From the NCBI GenBank assembly GCA_905181965.1, contig CAJIZY010000009.1, positions 248,001 to 312,000 on the forward strand: DNA of 64,000 nt, given 5' to 3'. Made by a program: the position numbers and the translations under genes. Positions 1-7,504 of the stretch are shown here, piece after piece. Under the pieces are notes generated by a model that saw nothing but the letters and a program-made list of their open reading frames with translations, did no database searches and had not been told where the DNA came from. Each line of letters opens with the position of its first letter. The first letter of the stretch is position 1. Source of the DNA: Akkermansiaceae bacterium. Lineage in GTDB: Bacteria; Verrucomicrobiota; Verrucomicrobiia; Verrucomicrobiales; Akkermansiaceae.

Positions 1-1
1 G

Positions 2-337
2 GCAGCCCGTCTCCTTCGCGGAAAGCATAAGGCGATTTTTACGCCTCACATCGATACCGGTGACTTTGTCGTCATCATCAACGCCGAGCACGCCAAATTC
101 AGTGGCAGCAAGGAGCAGCATAAGATCTACGCCCGTCACTCCGGTTACGTCGGCGGCCAGACAATTGAGACTCCAAACAAGGTGCGCCAGCGTCGTCCTG
201 AGCTCATCCTCGAATGGGCTGTCAAGGGCATGGTCCCAAAGAACAAACTTGGTTCCGCCCAAATGAAGAAGCTCAAGGTTTACGCAGGGGAAGAACACCC
301 CCACGAAGCCCAGGAGCCACAGTCCGTCACTCTCTAA
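2..337 (+). CDS. rplM: 50S ribosomal protein L13, C-terminal part
   Basis: The frame is open from base 2 to the TAA at 335-337 and gives the last 111 residues of L13; the N-terminus lies outside the window. Family-typical stretches are HIDTGDFVVIINAEHAKFSG and AVKGMVPKNKLG. L13 is an early-assembling large-subunit protein that binds 23S rRNA. The gene is followed after 28 bases by rpsI, the usual L13-S9 operon. The C-terminal tail (EEHPHEAQEPQSVTL) is ordinary for the family. Confidence 0.97.
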   Translation, partial: AARLLRGKHKAIFTPHIDTGDFVVIINAEHAKFSGSKEQHKIYARHSGYVGGQTIETPNKVRQRRPELILEWAVKGMVPKNKLGSAQMKKLKVYAGEEHPHEAQEPQSVTL

Positions 338-365
338 ACCTTTATTCATTCATAAATAAAATACC

Positions 366-755
366 ATGAGCGAAACTTTTACTGCAACAGGCCGTCGCAA
401 GACCGCCGTTGCCCGCGTCTGGCTGACTGCCGGAACCGGAAGTATCACCATCAATAACGAGCCCTTCGAGGACGTTCTCACCACCCTCACCTTGCAGGGG
501 CAACTCCTCGAACCTCTTCAGGTCACAAACCTCAAAAACAAGTTCGACGTTAAGGCTGTTTCACGCAGCGGCGGACTTCACGGACAAGCCGATGCCATCA
601 AATTGGCGATAGCCCGAGCTCTGATTCTTCACGACCCTGAGCTGCGACCAGCCCTCAAAGCCGCCGGCCTTCTTCGCCGCGACCCACGAGCCAAGGAGCG
701 TAAAAAGCCCGGGCAGCCCGGCGCCCGCAAGCGTTTCCAGTTTTCGAAGCGCTAG
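366..755 (+). CDS. rpsI: 30S ribosomal protein S9
   Basis: 129 residues, the usual length. It starts TFTATGRRKTAVARVWL and ends GARKRFQFSKR; the basic C-terminal tail (KRFQFSKR) is the part of S9 that reaches the P-site tRNA. It shares an operon with rplM, 28 bases upstream, and is followed by a strong hairpin terminator. No anomalies. Confidence 0.98.
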   Translation: MSETFTATGRRKTAVARVWLTAGTGSITINNEPFEDVLTTLTLQGQLLEPLQVTNLKNKFDVKAVSRSGGLHGQADAIKLAIARALILHDPELRPALKAAGLLRRDPRAKERKKPGQPGARKRFQFSKR

Positions 756-782
756 GCCGCTTCAACGAAACCAACCTCTCAG

Positions 783-813
783 AAAGCCGCTTCCTAAGGG
801 ATGCGGCTTTTTT
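783..813 (+). terminator. Rho-independent terminator of rplM-rpsI
   Basis: Perfect 8-bp stem AAAGCCGC / GCGGCTTT around a 12-base loop, running into seven T residues. It lies 28 bases after the rpsI stop. Confidence 0.9.
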
Positions 814-886
814 GCGGCCTAGCCCGTCTTAAAAGGTGGGGAAAGAATCCGAAAAAAATTAGATTGGAGACGCCTCTCCATAGAAT

Positions 887-1748
887 TCAAAGAGCCCGGG
901 CTGCCTTAATCGTATTCTTCATAAGCATCGCAATTGTCATCGGCCCAACTCCACCCGGAACCGGAGTGATTGCTCCAGTCTTCTCAAAGACATCATTGTA
1001 ATCGACATCTCCACAAAGACGGTAGCCGCGTTTTGCAACCGGATCTTCAACGCGATTGATGCCGACGTCGATAATCGTTGCTCCCTGCTTCACAAAGTCC
1101 TTTTTGATGAACTCGGGGATGCCGACGGCAGCCACAATAATATCCGCACGCCGACAAACCGCAGCTAGATCCTTAGTCCTTGAATGGGCAACCGTCACGG
1201 TGGCGTCACTTCCCCTTGCCATCAGTAAAAGCGCCATTGGTTTACCCACAATCATGCTTCGCCCCACAACTACCGCATCGGCACCAGAGGTTTCGACACC
1301 ACTCGCTTCGAGAAGCCTCATACAACCCGCCGGAGTGCAGGGCACAAAGCCGGAAGAATCTTCCAGCGCCAACTTAGCGACATTCTCAGGATGGAATCCA
1401 TCCACATCTTTAGCCGGATCAATTGTGCGGACGATTTCCTCCTCATCGATCTGCGATGGTGGCGGCGATTGCACCAAAATTCCGTGAATGGAAGCATCAT
1501 TCAGTTGATCAATCACCGCCAGCAAATTCGCCTCAGAGGTCTGCACATCCAACTTATGTTCCACCGAATGCATGCCTACCTCAACGGTTTGCTTGCCCTT
1601 GGAGCGCACATAGACTTGGCTGGCCGGATCTTCGCCCACCAAAACCACCGCAAGACCCGGCACAATGCCATGGTCTTGCTTCAAGCGCGCGGGAACACTC
1701 CGCGAGGACTTCCTCCGCTACCTTTTTTCCATCAATGATCGCTGCCAT
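887..1748 (-). CDS. folD: Bifunctional methylene-THF dehydrogenase / cyclohydrolase FolD (frameshifted)
   Basis: FolD interconverts 5,10-methylene-THF and 10-formyl-THF in cytosolic one-carbon metabolism. The start is ATG at 1746-1748 ([21 protein letters not shown]); the frame is then lost near 1688-1695 inside a GCGCGC run and continues as [20 protein letters not shown]. One surplus base explains the break. The rest is complete: catalytic-Lys region YVRSKGKQT, the QSPPP motif (QLPLP in most homologues), [20 protein letters not shown] and the C-terminal [16 protein letters not shown]. Its start overlaps the end of the upstream acyltransferase gene. An indel error is more likely than a real null, since folD is usually essential. 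Confidence 0.92.
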
Positions 1749-2421
1749 GGTTCTCTTCGCGGTCCGTGATATCTTGAAGTAGGCATTTCTCAAGCCTAAG
1801 CCGCTCTTTCTCGAATTCCTCGTTATCGAGTTGGCGCAGCACTGTTATCGGTTCCTCCAGAGTGATCCTGACCTTGCTGAAAGGTTTGGGGATCCGAAAA
1901 AGATCCCAGGTCTTCAGAGTCCAGCACGAGAGATAATCAATCCTCATAGCTACCATTGGGAGTCCGGTTGTTTGGGCAATTTTAATCACACCGGGCTGAA
2001 GTTGATATCGAGGACCCCGAGGACCATCAGGGGTAAACACAAGATCCTTCCCATTCTTCGCCGCTCGTCTCAACCCCACAATTGCAGCCGCGCCACGACG
2101 ACTACTTGAGCCATGAACCGCACCAAACTTAAAGACTTTTACCGCCGAGGCTAATACAGCCCCATCCTTACTCGCACTCGTAAGCACGACACACTCCCGT
2201 TTCGGATATATTTTCCTCCACAAATAAGCAGCTGCAAAAATCCGATTATGCCACATGACGTGTATTATCGGTTGATTACGGGCATTCAAACCACTGAAAT
2301 CTCCGATCACTTCACGCCGCAGAGTCATACCAAGAAGCCGAATCAACCAACCTAAAAGCTTTCCGCTCACACGAGCTTTCCTTGATGTTCGGATTTGGTT
2401 ATCTGATGTCAAATTAATCAA
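1732..2421 (-). CDS. Lysophospholipid acyltransferase family protein (DUF374)
   Basis: 229 residues of the DUF374 branch of the LPLAT superfamily. Visible blocks are the HVMWHNRI motif (HxxxxD-like region, with Asn in place of Asp), VHGSSSRRGAAAI and FTPDGPRGPRYQLQPGVIKIA. Such proteins are predicted membrane-associated acyltransferases; the lipid substrate cannot be read from the sequence. Translation appears to start at a TTG (2419-2421), preceded by a purine-rich AAGGGG; no upstream ATG is available. The 3' end overlaps folD by 17 bases, so the two are probably co-transcribed. Confidence 0.85.
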   Translation of the reverse strand: MINLTSDNQIRTSRKARVSGKLLGWLIRLLGMTLRREVIGDFSGLNARNQPIIHVMWHNRIFAAAYLWRKIYPKRECVVLTSASKDGAVLASAVKVFKFGAVHGSSSRRGAAAIVGLRRAAKNGKDLVFTPDGPRGPRYQLQPGVIKIAQTTGLPMVAMRIDYLSCWTLKTWDLFRIPKPFSKVRITLEEPITVLRQLDNEEFEKERLRLEKCLLQDITDREENHGSDH

Positions 2422-2437
2422 GCTTTCTACCCCTTGG

Positions 2438-2668
2438 TTGCAAGACCGATTCGATAAGAAAAAACCAATCTCAGTTCAATCCTTAGAACACCAATCATTC
2501 TTTTACAGTAAAATCGATTACGGGAAGCTTGAAGAAGGGTTTAACGATGTCGAAAAGGACCTTCACTCACGCAAAATCAGATACAACGCGATCACCCAGA
2601 GCTTCTTTAAGAAAAGAACACTGGAAGAACTCAATTTTCGCTCATATCTTGTGCGTGAAGAACGATGA
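2438..2668 (+). CDS. Possible small hypothetical protein upstream of the IscA gene
   Basis: A 76-residue frame from a TTG codon, charged and Lys-rich, with no recognisable domain. Its TGA overlaps the IscA-type start (ATGA, 2665-2668), an arrangement typical of translational coupling and the main reason to list it. There is no clear Shine-Dalgarno sequence and codon use is not distinctive, so it could equally be leader DNA. Confidence 0.25.
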   Translation: MQDRFDKKKPISVQSLEHQSFFYSKIDYGKLEEGFNDVEKDLHSRKIRYNAITQSFFKKRTLEELNFRSYLVREER

Positions 2669-3045
2669 TCACAGTGACTGAAAAAGCTGCTAGCGAACTC
2701 GCTAGCCTCCTTGCGTCTAAGAAGGCACCGGAAGGCACCGGACTGCGCCTTGGCGTGGAACGCGGTGGTTGCGCCGGCCTCGCTTATACCATGCGCATTG
2801 GAGAACCTCAAGAGGGTGACGAAATCATCAATCTGAATGGAACTCGCTTTATTGTGGCTCACGATTCTTTCGATTTCCTTGAAGGATGCACAGTCGATTT
2901 TGCCGATGAACTATCAGACCGGGGCTTTAAAATTTTCAACCCCAACGCTTCACGCTCTTGTGGATGTGGAACCTCCTTTGAACCTTCCGAAGAAGGAAAA
3001 AAACCCCAATACGATCCTGCCCTCGACGGGACCAATTGCAAATAG
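2665..3045 (+). CDS. Iron-sulfur cluster assembly accessory protein (HesB/IscA/ErpA family)
   Basis: 126 residues of the A-type Fe-S carrier family, which hands clusters to apo-proteins in the cytosol. The three conserved cysteines are present: one in ERGGCAGLAY (about residue 36) and two in SRSCGCGTSF (about residues 99 and 101). The tail after the last Cys is longer than usual (EPSEEGKKPQYDPALDGTNCK) and carries an extra Cys. It is followed after 6 bases by a membrane protein gene and then a PBP-like gene. iscA, erpA and sufA cannot be told apart here. Confidence 0.93.
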   Translation: MITVTEKAASELASLLASKKAPEGTGLRLGVERGGCAGLAYTMRIGEPQEGDEIINLNGTRFIVAHDSFDFLEGCTVDFADELSDRGFKIFNPNASRSCGCGTSFEPSEEGKKPQYDPALDGTNCK

Positions 3046-3051
3046 CCCAGT

Positions 3052-3792
3052 ATGGCCCTATCGGATTTCGATGATTCACCAAAAAAGCGCGCCCCGCTTT
3101 TTTGGTGGTTTCTCGCTAATATTCTGGCTGTCTCTTTTGCCATTACCTCCTGGATCGTTTGTCTTAACCTATTCCGGGACCCCACCAATCCGACTAGCTA
3201 TAAACTTATGATGAAGGTGGGGCGACTTGAATCACCTAAAGCCTTCTCTCCTCTCGAGACACCTGTCCCTATGAAGGACAGCAATCCAAAGGAGCTCGAA
3301 GCTCAATTTCAGAGTTTTAGCCAAACCGACCGCGAGGCACTCAACAAAGAGCTGCGACGTGCTTATCTCAGCAATTTCAAAAAGCCAAAATTCCTCACTT
3401 ACGTCACTGGAGAATACCGCATCATCGGAGTAGAGAACCTTACTGAAGAGGATTTTCTCAGCCCTGGTATTGTGGTGAAGGCCCAAGCCATGATTCGACC
3501 CGATGCGGTCGCCGCCCCCCTTCCCTACCCCGTCTTCCTCGAATGCCTCTTTCCATCAGAAGACGCCACGCCTCAAAGCTTTCAGCTGGGAAATATACTG
3601 ACACTTAAAAAACAGCGGGAATGCGCTGCTATTCTAAATATTGGGGAAACCGCTTTTGAGGATCGCCAAACCGTTTTCGTGACCGTAGTTCCCCTCGCAG
3701 CGGTGGAACACACGACTGCAAGTGGCGAAACTTTTACAATCACCCCTCCGGCGATGGCTAATCCCGAGGCCTCTCTCCCAGCTTACCCATAA
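3052..3792 (+). CDS. Single-pass membrane protein of unknown function
   Basis: 246 residues. One hydrophobic segment at about residues 16-41 (FWWFLANILAVSFAITSWIV) and then a soluble domain that would face the periplasm. No family was recognised. The domain has a beta-rich look, with stretches such as LTYVTGEYRIIGVENLTEEDF and QTVFVTVVPLA. It sits 6 bases after the IscA-type gene and 12 bases before the PBP-like gene, so it may accompany the glycosyltransferase in cell-wall work; that is inference from position only. Confidence 0.75.
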   Translation: MALSDFDDSPKKRAPLFWWFLANILAVSFAITSWIVCLNLFRDPTNPTSYKLMMKVGRLESPKAFSPLETPVPMKDSNPKELEAQFQSFSQTDREALNKELRRAYLSNFKKPKFLTYVTGEYRIIGVENLTEEDFLSPGIVVKAQAMIRPDAVAAPLPYPVFLECLFPSEDATPQSFQLGNILTLKKQRECAAILNIGETAFEDRQTVFVTVVPLAAVEHTTASGETFTITPPAMANPEASLPAYP

Positions 3793-3804
3793 GCAAAGTC
3801 GATA

Positions 3805-5424
3805 ATGAGCTTGAGTTACCAAAATCGTCAACAGCGCTGGAGCAAATGGGTGAAGATCCTAAAACGCCTATGGGAATTTGCCTGGAAAGGCGGTCTCACC
3901 TTACTCATTCCCCTCTTATTAATGATCGGTTGGTATGCCTGGCACGCCAGCAAGTTCGACCTATCCGAAACCTTCCGTATGCCCGAGCGCACCATCTTGC
4001 TTGACCGTAATGGAATCGAAATCGGGACGATCCACGGAGCCAATCGTCGCCTTGTTGAATACGAAGAAGTTCCCACTTTCCTGAAAATCTGCCTTTTTGC
4101 TCGAGAAGACGCCCGCTTCATGGACCACGAAGGGGTCGATTTCTGGGGCCTAGCCCGCGCGACCTTGAGGAATGCCAAAGACCTCGACTTCACCCAAGGG
4201 GCTTCCACCCTTTCGATGCAACTGGCACGGAATACTTTCGATTTACGTGAGAAAAAATCCCTCAACCGAAAATTCCTCGAAATTGCGATCACCTACCGCA
4301 TCGAATCAAAATTCTCAAAGTCAGAAATCCTAACGGCTTATCTCAATCGAATTTATTTTGGATCCGGCTTCAATGGTATCGAAGAAGCTTCCCTCAATTA
4401 TTTTGGCCGCCCTACCTCCAGACTTACAAAAGGCCAATGTGCTCTCCTCGTCGGGATAATTAGAGCACCACACGCCTGCAGTCCCTGGCGTAATCTTGAG
4501 GGAGCAGTTCGCCAACGCAATGAAGTCCTCGACCGGCTCATCACAACTGAGGTGATCACCCCAGAACAAGCTGATGCGATCAAATCCCAATCTCTCGATC
4601 TCCGTAATCCCAACGCCGGAGATCTTGAAACCGATCATGGAACACGCGTGCTGCGGCGTCCTCTCGAAATCGTTCTCAACGAAACACAGATTACGACTGG
4701 TGGCTTGGAAGTCATTACCTCAATTGATTTTCAGCTTCAACGCAAACTTGAAAAACTGGTTCAAGAAACCTCGATTCCGGATGGATGCCAAATGGCTTCG
4801 ATCGCTATCGATCCCCAAAACGGAGATGTTCTTGGAGTTGTCGGATGCCGTGAAAAAAAACCCACCGGCTTCAACCGAGCCCTTGATTCCCATCGCGACC
4901 TTGGCCCGCTTATGATTGAGCCCTTGATCGGGACAATTGCCCTCGAACGCGGACACACACCAATTGTCGGAAAGCCCGTCGCTACGGGACGCCAACTTCA
5001 GGCCCAAGACGCAATCCAGCTACTCAAAAGATTTGGATTTGAAGGGACTTTTGGAGTTGGCGAAGATCTTTACCGGGGAACACTTAGCGTCTCACCTCTT
5101 GAATTGGCCACTGCTTACGCCACCCTTCTCCAAGATGGCTCGCGGCCTACTCCCGTCTTCGTTCGCGAACTAATCCAGAAAGAAAGAACCCTGTTCTCGC
5201 GCCCCGCCGCTTCCTTCCCCGCCTTCGCAGATCATTCTCGATTGGAAAAAATTCCCGATTTCATCAGTGGTTTATCTCTTCCTGGAACTGATCATTGGGC
5301 TGCTACTCTTAGCCCAGAGAAAGTGATTGTTGTTTGGATCGGCTACGATAAGCCAAAACCCTTCAATTTAAGCCCCCAGGATTCGCAGAGATTGAAAACA
5401 GACCTTCAGAGAATCGCTCGCTAA
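3805..5424 (+). CDS. Class A PBP-like peptidoglycan glycosyltransferase with degenerate transpeptidase domain
   Basis: 539 residues: a membrane anchor at about 27-48, then a GT51 domain that polymerises lipid II. The GT51 motifs are intact: EDARFMDHEGVDFWG (catalytic Glu), QGASTLSMQLARN, RKFLEIAITYRIE and ILTAYLNRIYFG. The C-terminal part aligns in layout with a PBP transpeptidase but lacks its catalytic residues. The SxxK position reads LGPLMIEPL, where PGSxFKP is expected; no SxN motif is visible; the KTG position reads SLPGTDHWAAT, followed by the family-like VIVVWIGYDKP. The protein is shorter than typical class A PBPs (650-850). It is therefore probably a monofunctional glycosyltransferase with a pseudo-transpeptidase domain. 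Confidence 0.88.
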   Translation: MSLSYQNRQQRWSKWVKILKRLWEFAWKGGLTLLIPLLLMIGWYAWHASKFDLSETFRMPERTILLDRNGIEIGTIHGANRRLVEYEEVPTFLKICLFAREDARFMDHEGVDFWGLARATLRNAKDLDFTQGASTLSMQLARNTFDLREKKSLNRKFLEIAITYRIESKFSKSEILTAYLNRIYFGSGFNGIEEASLNYFGRPTSRLTKGQCALLVGIIRAPHACSPWRNLEGAVRQRNEVLDRLITTEVITPEQADAIKSQSLDLRNPNAGDLETDHGTRVLRRPLEIVLNETQITTGGLEVITSIDFQLQRKLEKLVQETSIPDGCQMASIAIDPQNGDVLGVVGCREKKPTGFNRALDSHRDLGPLMIEPLIGTIALERGHTPIVGKPVATGRQLQAQDAIQLLKRFGFEGTFGVGEDLYRGTLSVSPLELATAYATLLQDGSRPTPVFVRELIQKERTLFSRPAASFPAFADHSRLEKIPDFISGLSLPGTDHWAATLSPEKVIVVWIGYDKPKPFNLSPQDSQRLKTDLQRIAR

Positions 5425-5511
5425 GTTGGCACATCAAACTCCCTTGATACTTCTTAAAGTTTTCCAGCTGTCTCAAGATCTTTTTGTAGACCTTAGCTCT
5501 CTGAGGGAACG

Positions 5512-5541
5512 AAAAAACCGGAAGAATCTTTCCGGTTTTTT
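5512..5541. terminator. Bidirectional terminator between convergent genes
   Basis: Near-perfect hairpin: AAAAAACCGGAA on the left and TTCCGGTTTTTT on the right. A-tract and T-tract flank it, so it can stop both the PBP-like transcript (plus) and the thioredoxin-like transcript (minus). Confidence 0.85.
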
Positions 5542-5565
5542 GTGTCATAATACAGTAGAGTATAC

Positions 5566-5961
5566 CTACTTTTTGGCGAGGAGCTTGGCCACCACGGCAT
5601 CGACTTCTTTCTTGCCATAAGTGTGTCCTTCGATCGTATCGACGAGTTTACCGCTCTTATCCTTGGCGATAATACCGTGCCCCTTGAGCTTAGCCTTTTT
5701 GATTTCTTCTTTGCTCTTGCCGGTTCCGACGAGGACGTTCTTGAAGGTGATTTCTTTTCCCTTTGTCTTTTTGAGATCATTCACGATGACCGCGATTTTT
5801 GCACAAAGCGGTCATCCATCGAAGTAATAATAAGTGAGCGTGGGAACTTTAGCCTCAGCAGCGACCTTCGCCACAGGAGCCTTTGACTCATCTGCTAAAG
5901 TAGTAGTGATTAGGAGAATGGGCGCCAAAGCTGCGACCATCCAAGCGATTGGTTTTTTCAT
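5566..5961 (-). CDS. Candidate selenoprotein: secreted thioredoxin-like protein with in-frame UGA in a UxxC motif
   Basis: Reading through one TGA (5812-5814) gives a single 131-residue protein. The start ATG is at 5959-5961 and begins a clear signal peptide (MKKPIAWMVAALAPILLITT, cleavage likely after TLA, residue 23). After a short Ala/Lys linker comes a first beta strand, TLTYYYFDG, then U50-P-L-C53 and a helix AKIAVIVNDLKK: the arrangement of a thioredoxin-fold CxxC site with the first Cys replaced by UGA. The frame then runs unbroken through FKNVLVGTGKSKEEIKKA and HGIIAKDKSGKLVDTIEGH to a Lys-rich end. It lies 71 bases after the DUF1501 gene on the same strand and ends at a strong terminator. 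The alternative is a TGC/TGT to TGA substitution, by mutation or sequencing error, in an ordinary CxxC protein. Confidence 0.7.
5775..5814 (-). promoter_or_regulatory. Candidate bacterial SECIS-like hairpins downstream of the UGA
   Basis: Two mutually exclusive stems can form. Stem 1 starts at the UGA itself: UGACCGC (5814-5808) pairs perfectly with GCGGUCA (5793-5787) around a 14-base loop. Stem 2 lies further on: GGUCAU (5791-5786) pairs with AUGAUC (5780-5775, one G-U) around the loop CGUGA. Its loop starts 26 bases after the UGA and has G in second position, which resembles the spacing and loop G of known bacterial SECIS elements. The pairings are seen in the sequence; the function is inference. 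Confidence 0.45.
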
Positions 5962-6032
5962 CGTGAAGAGAATAGCCAGTAGAAACTTTATGGCAAGCCA
6001 ATGCCACACGACTTCGATTCAGCCACTTCGCC

Positions 6033-7481
6033 CTAGGCCAAGAGATCTTTCACGACCTTCCCATGGACATCAGTGAGGCGGTAATCGCGACCCTGAAAGC
6101 GGTAGGTGAGTTTCTCGTGGTCAAATCCAAGAAGATGCATCCAAGTTGCTTGTAAATCGTGAACGTGGACCTTGTCACGGGCCACCGAAAAACCAAGTTC
6201 ATCGGACGCACCGTGGGTGTAACCCCCTTTCACTCCTCCACCAGCCATGACCATAGTGTAACAATCAGGAAAGTGATCGCGACCAAGGACCGTTCCCTTA
6301 GCCGTCCGGCCTTCACGGAATGGAGTCCGCCCAAATTCTCCGCCGAGAACAATCAGGGTGTCGTCAAAGAGTCCACGCTCCTTGAGGTCATTGATCAATG
6401 CCGCAATAGGTTTATCCATGGTGGCACATTTGTTGGTAAGCCCATCGCGTATGTCTTCGCTTGGATTTGTCCCGTGGAAATCCCAGCCCCAGTCGAAGAG
6501 CTGAACAAAACGAACTCCATCTTCGGCGAGACGCCGCGCGAGAAGGCAGTTGTTAGCGAAGCTCGAGGCACCGGGTTGAGCGCCGTAGGACTCAAGAGTC
6601 TTCTTCGATTCCTTCGAAATATCCATAACCTCGGGGACTGACATTTGCATACGAAAGGCTAGTTCGTATTGTGCCATGCGAGTCAGGCTCTCAGGATGAG
6701 CAAAGTCTTTGGAAGCGGCCTCATTGAGATCACGGAGGGCATCAAGGCTGGAGCGACGCAGGCTACGATCCATACCCGGAGGATCAGTGACATAAAGAAC
6801 AGGATCCCCTTTTGAACGACATTGCACGCCTTGATGGACAGACGGAATAAACCCCGAATCGAAAGAACTCTTCCCGCCATTCGGCTGCACTCCACTTGAG
6901 ATAAGGACCACGTATCCGGGAAGGTTTTGGTTTTCCGATCCCAGACCATAGGTAGTCCAGGCTCCGAAGGAAGGACGGCCTGGCTGCTGAAAGCCAGTGT
7001 GCACGAAAAGCTCAGCGGGAGCATGATTAAAATGATCAGTAGTCATCGAATTGATGATGCAGAGATCGTCAGCCACGCCGTGCAAGTGCGGAATCGCGTC
7101 AGACATCCAAAGACCGTTCTTACCATACTGTTTAAAAGTCCGGGGGCTTCCCATCAGTTTGGGGGTCCCTGAAGTGAAGGCGAACTTCTTCCCCTTGATA
7201 TATTCGTCCGGGCATTCCTGGCCGTCGCGCTTCACGAGCTCGGGCTTGTGGTCCCACAGATCGAGGTGGGGCGGTGATCCAGTGAGGTGAAGGTAAATCA
7301 CCCGCTTCGCCTTGGGCGCGAAGTGCGGTAGCTTAGCAAGGAGGGGATTGTTCGGAGCTTCTAAGCCCATAGCATCGGACGCGAGCATCTCGCTAAGCGC
7401 AACCCCGCCGAGACCCATGGAGCATTGTTTGAAAAAGTGCCGCCGCGTTTTGTATTGCAGGCTTTCTAACTGTGGATTCAT
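6033..7481 (-). CDS. DUF1501 family secreted protein
   Basis: 482 residues. The N-terminus has a twin-arginine-like signal (TRRHFFKQCSMGLGGVALSE). Family motifs include KAKRVIYLHLTGSPPHLDLW, SKGDPVLYV, ILGGEFGRTPF (read here VLGGEFGRTPF), GRDHFPDCYTMVMAGGG and HDLQATWMHLLGFDHEKLTY. DUF1501 proteins are alkaline-phosphatase-superfamily-like and in Planctomycetes and Verrucomicrobia are almost always encoded next to a PSCyt1/DUF1549/DUF1553 protein, as here (23 bases downstream of it). Their biochemical role is not established; a link to breakdown of complex polysaccharides has been suggested from genomic context. Confidence 0.93.
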   Translation of the reverse strand: MNPQLESLQYKTRRHFFKQCSMGLGGVALSEMLASDAMGLEAPNNPLLAKLPHFAPKAKRVIYLHLTGSPPHLDLWDHKPELVKRDGQECPDEYIKGKKFAFTSGTPKLMGSPRTFKQYGKNGLWMSDAIPHLHGVADDLCIINSMTTDHFNHAPAELFVHTGFQQPGRPSFGAWTTYGLGSENQNLPGYVVLISSGVQPNGGKSSFDSGFIPSVHQGVQCRSKGDPVLYVTDPPGMDRSLRRSSLDALRDLNEAASKDFAHPESLTRMAQYELAFRMQMSVPEVMDISKESKKTLESYGAQPGASSFANNCLLARRLAEDGVRFVQLFDWGWDFHGTNPSEDIRDGLTNKCATMDKPIAALINDLKERGLFDDTLIVLGGEFGRTPFREGRTAKGTVLGRDHFPDCYTMVMAGGGVKGGYTHGASDELGFSVARDKVHVHDLQATWMHLLGFDHEKLTYRFQGRDYRLTDVHGKVVKDLLA

Positions 7482-7504
7482 ACGATGAAAATTGGTTGGA
7501 GATT

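Noticed and set aside
2563-2862. Minus-strand frame overlapping the IscA-type gene
   Set aside because: Overlaps a firmly identified gene on the plus strand and has no homologous features.
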